Below the pieces are notes generated by a model, which was given only the letters and a program-made list of their open reading frames with translations, ran no database searches and had not been told where the DNA came from. Made by a program: the position numbers and the translations under genes. Source: Pseudomonadota bacterium (GTDB taxonomy: Bacteria > Pseudomonadota > Gammaproteobacteria > Burkholderiales > Burkholderiaceae_C). Taken from it: DNA of 64,000 nucleotides. The DNA is taken from contig JAUNUR010000001.1 in assembly GCA_030538085.1 (NCBI GenBank), positions 1-64,000 on the forward strand. Direction: 5' to 3'. Position 1 is the first letter of the stretch. Every line of letters begins with the position of its first letter. Shown one piece after another: positions 36,615-46,479 of the stretch.

Positions 36615-37076
36615 ATGAAGATACTGCTTCTCAAAACGGCTGCCGGAGCAGCGGCACTGGAAAACCGCACCCGCCGAGTTCTCAGTGGCGTTGAGCGCCA
36701 GATTCTGATCCTGGCCAACGGCCATCGGTCACGCCAGGAGTTGAGCGGCATGATGGGTGAGCATGTGGGCTCATTCATCGACAAGCTGGTGGCCGAGGGG
36801 CTGCTGCTGCTTCAGCCAACGGCGTCCTCCAAACCTCCCTTAGACACCCGCGCGCCAACAGCGACAACGAAGCGCCCAGGCACTCCGGGTTCGACAGGAG
36901 CGAATGGCCGTCTTCCAACCCAAGTTCACAAGCACCGCCTCAGGAGCCGCAGCAACCCGAACCACAGGGCGTGCTTGAAAAAACCCTGCGCATCCACGCC
37001 GTCAGCTTGCCGCCCAACGACATGCAGTTGCTTCGCTCGTCGGTGGCCCTGTCGCGGCATCAGCCACTCCAGTTGA
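36615..37076 (+). CDS. N-terminal part of a frameshifted response-regulator gene
   Basis: This open frame begins MKILLLKTAAGAAALENRTR and contains a helical domain to about residue 68 (RQILILANGHRSRQELSGMM, then a wing-like LVAEGLLLLQP). After residue 75 it turns into a basic, serine/proline/arginine-rich stretch that looks like an out-of-frame shadow. The other frame over the same bases reads as an ordinary acidic Gln/Pro linker leading without a stop into the receiver protein at 36971. The simplest reading is one gene with a one-base indel between about 36800 and 36900. The start at 36615 has a weak ribosome site. The first 68 residues are the credible part. Confidence 0.5.
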   Translation: MKILLLKTAAGAAALENRTRRVLSGVERQILILANGHRSRQELSGMMGEHVGSFIDKLVAEGLLLLQPTASSKPPLDTRAPTATTKRPGTPGSTGANGRLPTQVHKHRLRSRSNPNHRACLKKPCASTPSACRPTTCSCFARRWPCRGISHSS

Positions 37077-37744
37077 CCTTGCTGGACGATGAAGAAGCAC
37101 GCTATGCCGACGTGATACTGATGCCCGGCGACAAGGCCGAGCAGCGCCGTGGCCTGCTGGCACCGTGGACGGACGACGCCAAGGTGGTCTGGTTGGGCGG
37201 GCCGCCAGCGCCCGTGGGCCAGTACCTGATCGAAAGACCGGTGCCCTGGTCGAATCTGTCCAACGTGCTGGGCCGGTTGCTGGGCATCACGCCTGTTCAG
37301 ACCGGCACGACCCCGCCACGGACGGGCAAACCGTCGGTGCTGGTGGTGGACGACAGCGTGGTGACGCGCAACCACCTCATGGGCGCGCTGGTGCCGGCGG
37401 GTTTCGACGCCATGGAGGCCGACTGCGGCGAAGCCGCGCTGACGCTGTTGCGCTCGCACCGCTTCCATTGCGTGCTGCTGGACGTGGTCATGCCCGGCAT
37501 CGACGGCTACGACACCTGCCGCTCGATCAAGAACACCTACGTGGGCCAGCGCCAGACCGCGGTGGTAATGCTGACCAGCCGCTCATCGCCCTTCGACCGC
37601 ATCCGCGGCAAATTCGCCGGTTGCGACGCCTATCTGACCAAGCCGGTCGAGCTTGAGCAACTGCGCGCCACGCTGGCGCGCTTCATCCCCGCCGACCTCC
37701 ACAGCCAGGGCGGTGTTCGCTCGCCGCGAATCCGTCCTGCCTGA
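36971..37744 (+). CDS. Response regulator receiver protein (C-terminal part of a split gene)
   Basis: This frame gives 257 residues from a GTG at 36971, but it is open back to 36761. Residues 1-110 form an undescribed domain (LRIHAVSLPPNDMQLLRSSV onward) and 120-240 a CheY-like receiver. The acidic pair Asp127-Asp128, phospho-acceptor Asp171 in LLDVVMPGIDG, Thr202 and Lys224 in TKP are all present, so phosphotransfer should work. There is no DNA-binding output domain, as in PilG/PilH-like regulators. No histidine kinase is adjacent. The stop codon lies at the start of a repeat (37740-37812). Whether it is translated alone or after a frameshift is open. Confidence 0.75.
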   Translation: MLEKTLRIHAVSLPPNDMQLLRSSVALSRHQPLQLTLLDDEEARYADVILMPGDKAEQRRGLLAPWTDDAKVVWLGGPPAPVGQYLIERPVPWSNLSNVLGRLLGITPVQTGTTPPRTGKPSVLVVDDSVVTRNHLMGALVPAGFDAMEADCGEAALTLLRSHRFHCVLLDVVMPGIDGYDTCRSIKNTYVGQRQTAVVMLTSRSSPFDRIRGKFAGCDAYLTKPVELEQLRATLARFIPADLHSQGGVRSPRIRPA

Positions 37745-37812
37745 TTCCATTTCCACTCCAAAACGTCAATCGCCGTGATCCTGGCGAAGGCTGGGATCGG
37801 TGTTTGCACACA
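37740..37812 (+). repeat. Repeat D, copy 1
   Basis: The run CCTGATTCCATTTCC, AAACGTCAATC, CCTGGCGAAGGCTGGGATC and GCACACACGC parallels repeat D at 61955-62098 block for block. Both begin at the TGA of the upstream gene. The rest of the gap to the Fic gene (37813-37924) shows nothing I recognise. Confidence 0.6.
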
Positions 37813-37924
37813 CGCTTTTCTAGCCCTTGTACATGGTGGAACATGGAACCGAACCCGCGCCCGCTTTCCGAACCAGACAGAAACGCCTTGGCCTTGAGTC
37901 CGTGGTTTCGGCGATTTGGCCATG

Positions 37925-38974
37925 TCACTTCAACCCATACCACACGCCACGCCCGCTGCCATGCTGCTCCAGATGGCCTCGCTCGGTCAGATGGCGCAAG
38001 TGCTGCTTCAGGGTATTGCGACTCGCGCCAGTGAGCTTGATGGCATCCATCATCGTGACGCGCCCGTGCTCGCGGGCGAACTCCACGATTTGCAGTGACA
38101 GCTCGGGCAGCGTGGCCAGCACGATCTTTTCGCGCTCGACCTTCTTCTCCAGCCGCCGAACCTGCTCGGCCAGCGAGCGCAGAAAGAACAGCAACCACGG
38201 CTGCCAGTTCGGCTCGCCGCTGCGGATCGTGCCCTGCGTCTGCCGCAACGCGAGGTAGTAGCCTTCCTTGCTGGCCTCGATCACGCTTTCCAGCGAGCTG
38301 TACGGAACGTACGCATAACCTGCTTGCAGCAGCAACAGGGTCGTCAGCACGCGGCTCAAGCGCCCGTTGCCGTCCTGGAACGGGTGGATTTCGAGGAACA
38401 CGACCACGAAGAGGCCAATGATGAGCAAGGGATGCAGCACGGCCTTGCCGCGCTCGTCATTGATCCACTGCACCAGTTCCGCCATCAGGCGCGGCGTGTC
38501 GAATGGCGTGGCCGTCTCGAAAACGATGCCGATCCGCGCACCGTTCTCATCAAAGGCTGCGACGCTGTTCGGGTTGGTTTTGTAGCTGCCCCGGTGCCAC
38601 TCATCCTTCTGGCTGTGTTGGAGCAGAATCTGGTGGAGCTGCTTGACGTGATTTTCGGTGAAGGGGATGTCCTCCCATGCCCGGAAGATCAAATCCATCA
38701 GCTCGGCATACCCTGCCACCTCCTGCTCGTCCCGCGAGTCGAACTTCTTGATGGCGAGGTTGGACAGCAGCCGCTCGACCTCCCGGTCAGAGAGCTTGCT
38801 GCCTTCGATACGGGTGGATGAGCCGATGCTCTCGATAGTGGCCACACGCCGCAACGCCGACAGACGGTCGGGCGCCAACGTGCCCAGGGCGCGCCACGCA
38901 CCTTTGAACTCGTCGATCCGGGCGACCAGGCCCAAGACCTCCGGGGTAATTTGAAGGGTGTCGGCTCGGAACAT
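37925..38974 (-). CDS. Fic-family AMPylation protein with autoinhibitory helix and winged-helix tail
   Basis: This 349-residue Fic protein probably transfers AMP or a related group to a target protein. The catalytic loop HPFQDGNGRLSR is complete at residues 197-208, with His197 as the general base. An inhibitory-helix motif (S/T)xxxE(G/N) is present as SSTRIEG near residues 52-58, with Glu57 expected to block ATP binding, so it is a self-inhibited class II type. The C-terminal part (about 285-345) is a winged helix: VTMMDAIKLTGASRNTLKQHLRHLTERG. The ATG at 38974 was preferred; a GTG lies five codons upstream. A 21-bp inverted repeat covers the start region. The gene sits beside ssrA, a common integration site, and is likely accessory. 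Confidence 0.88.
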   Translation of the reverse strand: MFRADTLQITPEVLGLVARIDEFKGAWRALGTLAPDRLSALRRVATIESIGSSTRIEGSKLSDREVERLLSNLAIKKFDSRDEQEVAGYAELMDLIFRAWEDIPFTENHVKQLHQILLQHSQKDEWHRGSYKTNPNSVAAFDENGARIGIVFETATPFDTPRLMAELVQWINDERGKAVLHPLLIIGLFVVVFLEIHPFQDGNGRLSRVLTTLLLLQAGYAYVPYSSLESVIEASKEGYYLALRQTQGTIRSGEPNWQPWLLFFLRSLAEQVRRLEKKVEREKIVLATLPELSLQIVEFAREHGRVTMMDAIKLTGASRNTLKQHLRHLTERGHLEQHGSGRGVWYGLK

Positions 38975-38985
38975 GAACCCATAAT

Positions 38986-39038
38986 ACACCCATTTACACC
39001 CAATTTTCAGGGCAATGAAATTGGGTGTAAATGGGCGT
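38986..39038. promoter_or_regulatory. Palindromic operator at the start of the fic gene
   Basis: The left arm 38986-39006 and right arm 39018-39038 are inverted with 20 of 21 matches, around an 11-nt centre. Each arm holds two copies of TGGGTGTA or TGGGYGT in tandem, so four half-sites are present. The position directly upstream of the Fic start and the winged-helix tail of Fic suggest self-regulation. Confidence 0.6.
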
Positions 39039-39108
39039 AAAAATGGAGAGGCGCCTTGGAGACGGCTCTGTGACCATCACCGCCAGAAGCACTGGGGCTT
39101 CGGGCAAG

Positions 39109-39139
39109 AAAAAACCCAACCGATAACGGTTGGGTTTTT
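39109..39139 (-). terminator. Intrinsic terminator of ssrA
   Basis: AAAACCCAACCG, ATAA and CGGTTGGGTTTT form a perfect stem with runs of A and T on both sides, seven bases after the mature tmRNA 3' end. It can work in both directions. Confidence 0.9.
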
Positions 39140-39145
39140 AAGTAT

Positions 39146-39521
39146 TGGTGGAGCTGGCGGGATTTGAACCCGCGTCCGCGAACCTTCCACGCCCAGTTCT
39201 ACATGCTTAGCGATCTGATTTGAATCTCGCCACTCCAGCCGCGCAGTCGCACGCTACTGGAGTAGCCAGCGCCCTTGAATCTCGTTCACGCCCAAGGCGC
39301 CCGGGCGTGAACCAGCCGATGTGAATTCCCCCGCAGCCTGGACGGCTTGCGCCACCCTTGCCCAGCCCATCGGCCTGCTGTTGCGAGGCTCACCGGTGTT
39401 TAAGCGGCGAGTGCGAAACGTTCGTCGTTTGCAGTTAGTTTTTTTCAGCGGTTTTACGAGGTGACTGAACCTCGGCATGCCCTGAGGCGATTCCAACCCA
39501 CGTCGAAACCAATGCAGCCCC
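39146..39521 (-). ncRNA. ssrA: Transfer-messenger RNA
   Basis: tmRNA rescues stalled ribosomes and adds a degradation tag. The 5' end GGGGCTG (39515-39521) pairs with CAGCTCC near the 3' end, which closes with an encoded CCA (39146-39148); the T loop is GGTTCAAATCCC. The 5' segment TTGGTTTCGACG is typical. The tag frame at 39400-39432 reads ANDERFALAA then stop, a form I know from Burkholderiales. A promoter lies just upstream and a terminator just downstream. SspB, which recognises the tag, is encoded at 6936. Confidence 0.95.
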
Positions 39522-39532
39522 TGGTGCAGGCT

Positions 39533-39559
39533 ATTTTAGGCCCGTTCGAGCAGATTCAA
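39533..39559 (-). promoter_or_regulatory. Promoter of ssrA overlapping the end of gph
   Basis: On the minus strand, TTGAAT (39554-39559) and TAAAAT (39533-39538) are 15 bp apart, and the start point would fall a few bases before the mature tmRNA 5' end at 39521. The -10 overlaps the TAA stop codon of gph. Confidence 0.55.
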
Positions 39560-40204
39560 GAGCTGCGCCGGATGATTGATGAAGGCATCAGCCGGCCATT
39601 GGCGTACATCGGCGCCCTGGCCCAGGTAGCCATAGCACGCCGCCACGGTGCCCACGCCAGCGGCGCGCCCGGCCAGCATGTCGCGCTCATCATCACCAAC
39701 GTAGAGGCAGTGCGCGGGCTGCGCGCCCGCTTGCCGCATCGCCTCCAGCAGTGGCGCGGGATGCGGCTTGGCGTGCGGCGTGGTGTCGCCACAGACGATG
39801 GCCGCCATGTCCTGCAGCACGGGTAGCGCCGCCACCAGGGGCGCCGTCAGGCGCTGTGATTTGTTGGTGACGATGCCGCAGGCCATGCCGTGCTGGCGAA
39901 GTGCGCGCAGCAACTCGTCGATGCCATCGAACGCCTGCGTGGAATGGGTCAGGCGCTGCTCGTAGCGTGCCAGAAACTCGTCGCGCAGGTCCGCGAATTC
40001 GGTGTGCGCGGGCGTCAAGCCGAAAGCCACGCCCAGCATGCCCCGCGCGCCGGCTCCCGCGGCGGCGCGGTAGGCGGCCAGGGGCAGCGATGGCAGGCCA
40101 CGGGCCACGCGCATTTCGTCGGCGGCCAGACCCAGATCAGGCGCGCTGTCGATGAGCGTGCCGTCCAGGTCGAACAGCACGCAGCGGATATGACGAAACA
40201 CCAC
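39536..40204 (-). CDS. gph: Phosphoglycolate phosphatase, HAD family
   Basis: Gph removes 2-phosphoglycolate, formed during repair of oxidised DNA ends or by Rubisco oxygenation. The 222-residue HAD protein has motif I FDLDGTLIDS with Asp12 and Asp14, motif II VTNKS, and motif III VGDDERDMLAGRAAG. It is of normal length. It is four bp downstream of ubiG and transcribed with it, the usual Burkholderiales pair. Its stop codon overlaps the -10 element of ssrA. Another HAD phosphatase activity is possible, but the ubiG linkage supports Gph. Confidence 0.9.
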   Translation of the reverse strand: MVFRHIRCVLFDLDGTLIDSAPDLGLAADEMRVARGLPSLPLAAYRAAAGAGARGMLGVAFGLTPAHTEFADLRDEFLARYEQRLTHSTQAFDGIDELLRALRQHGMACGIVTNKSQRLTAPLVAALPVLQDMAAIVCGDTTPHAKPHPAPLLEAMRQAGAQPAHCLYVGDDERDMLAGRAAGVGTVAACYGYLGQGADVRQWPADAFINHPAQLLNLLERA

Positions 40205-40208
40205 TCGC

Positions 40209-40925
40209 TCAGCCGTGCGCGAGCGGCTTGCGCGCGGCCATCATGTAATTGACGCCCGTGTCGTCCGACAAGCGGTAGCGGCGGCTGAGAGGGTTGTATT
40301 CCAGCCCCCGGCTGTGCCGCAGCTCGAGTCCAGCGGCGCGACAGAACTGGCCAAGTTCGCTGGGACGCAGCAGCCGTGCGTATTCGTGGGTGCCGCGCGG
40401 CACCAGGTTGAGCAGGTACTCGGCGCCGACAATCGCCAGGAGAAACGATTTGGGATTGCGGTTGATGGTCGAAAAAAACACCCAGCCACCAGGCTTGACC
40501 AGTTGCGCGCAGGCCTGGACGATGGAGGACGGTTGCGGCACGTGCTCCAGCATTTCCATGCAGGTGACGATATCGAACTGGGCCGGCATTTCGGCGGCCA
40601 GCGACTCGGCGGCCACCTGGCGGTAGGCGAGGCTCGGCAGCCCAGCTTCCAAGGCGTGCAACTGCGCGACCTTGAGCGACTTGTCCGCCAGGTCAATGCC
40701 CAGCACGTCGGCGCCCTTGCGGGCCATGGCCTCGGCCAGAATGCCGCCACCGCAGCCCACATCGACCACCCGGCTGTTCTTCAAGGTAACGATGCCTTCG
40801 ATCCACTCCAGACGCAAGGGGTTGATGGCATGCAGGGGGCCGAATTCGCCGTCCAGGTCCCACCAACGGTGTGCCAGCGATGAGAACTTGGCCAGTTCGG
40901 CCTGATCGACATTGGCTGTGTTCAT
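40209..40925 (-). CDS. ubiG: Ubiquinone biosynthesis O-methyltransferase UbiG
   Basis: UbiG carries out both O-methylations in ubiquinone synthesis with S-adenosylmethionine. The 238 residues include the N-terminal AKFSSLAHRWWDLDGEFGPLHAINPLRLEWI, the SAM motif VDVGCGGG (54-61), and family signatures CMEMLEHVPQP and FFSTINRNPKSF. The ATG at 40925 lacks a ribosome site, but GACAAT (40933-40938) stands exactly 7 nt upstream with spacer GCGCCGG, nearly identical to the layout before the Nif3-like gene. This suggests a leaderless message starting at the A of ATG. A miniature element lies 50 bp upstream, separating it from the two unknown genes. Confidence 0.95.
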   Translation of the reverse strand: MNTANVDQAELAKFSSLAHRWWDLDGEFGPLHAINPLRLEWIEGIVTLKNSRVVDVGCGGGILAEAMARKGADVLGIDLADKSLKVAQLHALEAGLPSLAYRQVAAESLAAEMPAQFDIVTCMEMLEHVPQPSSIVQACAQLVKPGGWVFFSTINRNPKSFLLAIVGAEYLLNLVPRGTHEYARLLRPSELGQFCRAAGLELRHSRGLEYNPLSRRYRLSDDTGVNYMMAARKPLAHG

Positions 40926-40975
40926 CCGGCGCATTGTCCCATGGTGCGGACAGCCAAGGGCGCGCGCTGCCTCAA

Positions 40976-41081
40976 AGGCTGTCCTCAAATTCATCACGGT
41001 AAGCGATTGCCCCGGATCGGGTGTGCTGCAAGGCGCCCGAGACCGGGGACAAGCGCGGCGCGAGGAGTTTGAGGACAGCCT
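40976..41081. mobile_element. Miniature inverted-repeat element B (106 bp)
   Basis: AGGCTGTCCTCAAA (40976-40989) and TTTGAGGACAGCCT (41068-41081) are perfect 14-bp terminal inverted repeats. The flanks are CTCAA on the left and CTCAG on the right, a near-match to a 5-bp target duplication. One half of the same element occurs at 59309-59370. Its right flank supplies the stop codon of the next gene. Confidence 0.75.
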
Positions 41082-41082
41082 C

Positions 41083-42321
41083 TCAGTGGGGCAAGCCATG
41101 AAGCCGCGCAAACCGCTTGCGCTCGGCCCGAACATCGTCCTGCGTGATGCACTGCTTGGGCACAGGCTCGCCACGTGCCTTCCAGTAGCCGCGGTACGCC
41201 TCGGTTTGATAGGGGTCGGCCACCACATAGCCCGCCTGCTCGGGGCAGCGCGCGGTATCGCCGCAGTCGCGCCAGGTGGCGCCGTACACGACGCGGCCAT
41301 CGCGCGTCAATCCTGGAAACGCGCTGGCCAGCACACGATGGCGGGCATGACCAAGCCGATAGGTTTGCCGGGTTTCACGGTCATGCACATAGACATGACC
41401 CAGATCGCTGTAGGCCAGCCACGCGCTGGCGCCCTTGCGCGCGAAGCCAAACACGGCCTTGCCGGGCGACATGCCCAGATCGGCCCGCAAGTCGCAGGAA
41501 TGCACGGTGGCTTCCGGCGCCGGATCCAGTCCATACACCCGCATGGACGGCTGACCCGCGCGCGGCGCCTGCGGAATGGCCGAGAACTCGGCGCCATCGA
41601 CCGACAGCATGGGCAGCGCGTACACGTTGCCATCCACCGGCGCACGGCCACCGCAGATAAAGCGCGGCCCGTGCGTTTGGACGACCCGGGCAGTGGCTCC
41701 GGTGTCCTCCACCTCGATTACAGCCACCTGTAACGGGCCGACGCCTTGCGCATCGGGATCCGCGCTTTGCGGCCAGCTGAGCGACCGAATATGCACGCGT
41801 TCGGCACCTGGCGCGGCCGCATCGCCGGCAGGCTCATCGTTGACCGTCAACTCCGACGCGGCGGCGTAAAAGCCGGTCATGCCGCCTTTGAACAAAGGCT
41901 TGGCACCGGTTTCACGCTTGAGGACGTCGCTGAACCGGTAGTGCTCGCCATTGACGTCAACAAGATAGCGCCACGTGCCCTGCACCGGAAAGGCCTCGTT
42001 GGACAAGGGCGTGCGATAAGCCTTGACGCGCCCGTCCGGCGCCAGTGGCAACTCCACCAGACTGACCTTGCCCAACTGGGCACCGGAATAGGAGCGCAGG
42101 ATGAAGCGCCCGTCCGGACTGATTCTTTCGTAAGTACCCAGCGCCGCGACGCCATTGGCATCACTGCCCACCTCACCGTGATCCAGCGCCAGATAGGTCA
42201 ATGGCGGTACGCAAACGCCGCCGTTGTCGCTGCCCGCCCAAGCCAGTTGAAGACCGGCGGACAATTGAAGCAGCAGAAAGCATGCTGCCCAAGAGCGCGG
42301 CAACACCCGCATCAAGAACAT
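41083..42321 (-). CDS. Exported protein of unknown function, beta-propeller-like
   Basis: This 412-residue protein has a signal sequence (LPRSWAACFLLLQLSAGLQLAWA, about residues 8-30). The mature part is mainly short beta strands with repeated turn motifs (SPDGRFILRSY, APDGRVKAYR, GLTRDGRVVYG), which suggests a PD40/WD-like propeller, though I cannot assign a family. Cysteines occur in pairs (GVCVPP, FICGG, HSCDLR, WRDCGDTARCPEQ, KQCITQ). The ATG at 42321 has a strong GGAGG site and overlaps the end of the upstream gene by 10 nt, so the two are coupled. Role unknown. The longer open frame upstream is not needed. Confidence 0.72.
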   Translation of the reverse strand: MFLMRVLPRSWAACFLLLQLSAGLQLAWAGSDNGGVCVPPLTYLALDHGEVGSDANGVAALGTYERISPDGRFILRSYSGAQLGKVSLVELPLAPDGRVKAYRTPLSNEAFPVQGTWRYLVDVNGEHYRFSDVLKRETGAKPLFKGGMTGFYAAASELTVNDEPAGDAAAPGAERVHIRSLSWPQSADPDAQGVGPLQVAVIEVEDTGATARVVQTHGPRFICGGRAPVDGNVYALPMLSVDGAEFSAIPQAPRAGQPSMRVYGLDPAPEATVHSCDLRADLGMSPGKAVFGFARKGASAWLAYSDLGHVYVHDRETRQTYRLGHARHRVLASAFPGLTRDGRVVYGATWRDCGDTARCPEQAGYVVADPYQTEAYRGYWKARGEPVPKQCITQDDVRAERKRFARLHGLPH

Positions 42322-42854
42322 GACAATGCCTCCAAATCCCGGCGGCGTGCATCCAGCACGCTCAGCCAGGCGGGATCGGGCATCACGCCCCAGATGGGCC
42401 ACGCATGGGCATGACCACACCGCGCCACGATGACGGCCGGCGTGTGATTGAACACCTGGCAAGCGCGCCCGGCTTCCTCATCCAACCGGGGCGCATTTCG
42501 CAACTCTGGCGACACACCAGCCGCCTGCGCCGCATCGTGCCACTCGGCATCGGGAACACGCGGATCACGAAAAGCGACAACCCGAAAGCCCGCGCGCTGC
42601 GCCACTACGGCCATGCGCGGCCATTCCCGCAAGGCATACGGCATGCGGGGAGACAGCACCACCTGCACCACGGCCTGCCCCGCCGGGCCATCGCGGCTGT
42701 CCGCGGGAACAAAGTTGCAAAGAGCAGGTGCCGTTGGAACGGCAGCGGGTGCCCCCGCGGGCCATTGGGCGGCAACGGGCGCCGACGCCAGCCACAACGC
42801 GCCCGCAACCAGGGCGAACCTGACTCCTGCCGCGAATCGGTGCGCCGACGACAT
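42312..42854 (-). CDS. Exported protein of unknown function, thioredoxin-fold-like
   Basis: This 180-residue protein has a signal sequence (RFALVAGALWLASAPVAAQ, to about residue 30). The mature part contains VVQVVLSPRMPYALREWPRMAVVAQRAGFRVVAFRDPRVP and TPAVIVARCGHAHAWPIWGVMPDPAW, the strand-helix-strand order and cis-proline-like TPAVIV of a thioredoxin fold, but without a CxxC. So a redox role is unlikely and the fold call is tentative. It lies downstream of ompA, past a strong terminator, and is translationally coupled to the next gene. The pair is an addition to the usual ompA-ubiG-gph order. Confidence 0.68.
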   Translation of the reverse strand: MSSAHRFAAGVRFALVAGALWLASAPVAAQWPAGAPAAVPTAPALCNFVPADSRDGPAGQAVVQVVLSPRMPYALREWPRMAVVAQRAGFRVVAFRDPRVPDAEWHDAAQAAGVSPELRNAPRLDEEAGRACQVFNHTPAVIVARCGHAHAWPIWGVMPDPAWLSVLDARRRDLEALSCS

Positions 42855-42869
42855 TTCAAACTCGCCATG

Positions 42870-42905
42870 AAAAAAGCCCTGGGAGCTGAGGCTCCCAAGG
42901 CTTTT
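42870..42905 (-). terminator. Intrinsic terminator after ompA
   Basis: On the minus strand, AGCCTTGGGAGC, CTCA and GCTCCCAGGGCT form a 12-bp stem with one mismatch, followed by a run of six T. It lies 25 bp after the ompA stop. Confidence 0.88.
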
Positions 42906-42930
42906 CAAGAACAATCCGAAAGAGACCGGA

Positions 42931-43578
42931 TTACTTCGCGGCAGCGGCGCGTGTACCGACCACTTCGACTTCCACGCGACGGTTCTTGGCGCGGCCTTCG
43001 GCGGTGCGGTTGTCGGCGACGGGCTGCTTCTCGCCCTTGCCTTCGGTGTAAACACGGTTCTTCTCGATGCCCTTGGAGACCAGGTAGGCCTTCACGGCTT
43101 CGGCACGACGCACCGACAGACGCTGGTTGTAGGCGTCAGAGCCGATGGAGTCGGTGTGACCCACGGCGATGATGACTTCCAGGTTGATACCCTGGATCTT
43201 GCTGACCAGATCGTCCAGCTTGGCGCGGCCTTCGGGCTTCAGCACCGACTTGTCGAAGTCGAAGAAAGCGTCAGCGGCGTAGGTCACCTTCTCGGCGGCC
43301 ACGGGAGCGGGAGCCGGGGCAGCAGGCGCAGGAGCAGCGGCAACAGGAGCGGGATCAGCAGCCTTGGGAGCTTCCAGAGCGCCGTCGCAGCCAGGGGCAG
43401 CGGTGGCGGGCGTCCAGTAGGCATCGCGCCAGCACAGCTCGTTGGTGCCGTTCTTCCAGATCAGGTTGCCGTGGCCGCTGCGCCAGTTGTCGGAATTGAT
43501 CGTCGAGCCAGCTGCGAAGGCGGAACCAGCCACGGTTGCAACAGCGAACATGATCGCTACTTTGTTCAGTTTCTTCAT
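42931..43578 (-). CDS. OmpA-family outer membrane protein
   Basis: This 215-residue protein has a signal sequence (MKKLNKVAIMFAVATVAGSAFA), a short N-terminal segment with a WRSGHGNLIWKNGTNELCWRDAYWTP motif, an Ala/Pro hinge (about 75-97) and a C-terminal OmpA-like peptidoglycan-binding domain (about 103-208: FDFDKSVLKPEGRAKLDDLV, VGHTDSIGSDAYNQRLSVRRAEAV, RTAEGRAKNRRVEVEV). There is no eight-stranded barrel; it is the short form common in Burkholderiales. The start has a strong GAGGAG site. A hairpin with a U-run lies in the 5' leader (43595-43617), and a strong terminator follows. It is divergent from gyrA. Confidence 0.9.
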   Translation of the reverse strand: MKKLNKVAIMFAVATVAGSAFAAGSTINSDNWRSGHGNLIWKNGTNELCWRDAYWTPATAAPGCDGALEAPKAADPAPVAAAPAPAAPAPAPVAAEKVTYAADAFFDFDKSVLKPEGRAKLDDLVSKIQGINLEVIIAVGHTDSIGSDAYNQRLSVRRAEAVKAYLVSKGIEKNRVYTEGKGEKQPVADNRTAEGRAKNRRVEVEVVGTRAAAAK

Positions 43579-43594
43579 GGTTCTCCTCATGGGG

Positions 43595-43617
43595 AAAAAA
43601 ACCGCAGCCGGGCTGCG
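43595..43617 (-). promoter_or_regulatory. Terminator-like hairpin in the ompA leader
   Basis: On the minus strand CGCAGC-CCG-GCTGCG (43603-43617) is followed by seven T (43595-43601), ending 16 bases before the ATG. It has the form of an intrinsic terminator but lies between promoter and ribosome site, so it may be an attenuator, or a stabilising leader hairpin. Confidence 0.5.
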
Positions 43618-43817
43618 TTAAATCAGACGCTTCAAGTGACCACCACCAAAAACGTTGGAATGATTGTGCCACACGTCTTTGTGCATTCTTAGCAGAACGG
43701 CGGCCCGCCCCGTCAGACAAGCGCTCAATTCAGGCGGAATGTTGCTGCCATGCGACACGCCAAAGCACCTAGAATCGAACACTTTCGCCCACGCCGGGCA
43801 GGCCTCTATATATATAC

Positions 43818-46475
<2,658 letters not shown>

Positions 46476-46479
46476 ACCC

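Noticed and set aside
43640..43680. A sigma-54-like TGGCAC-N5-TTCCA upstream of ompA
   Set aside because: The essential GC of the -12 element (TTGC) is missing, so it is unlikely to be a sigma-54 promoter.
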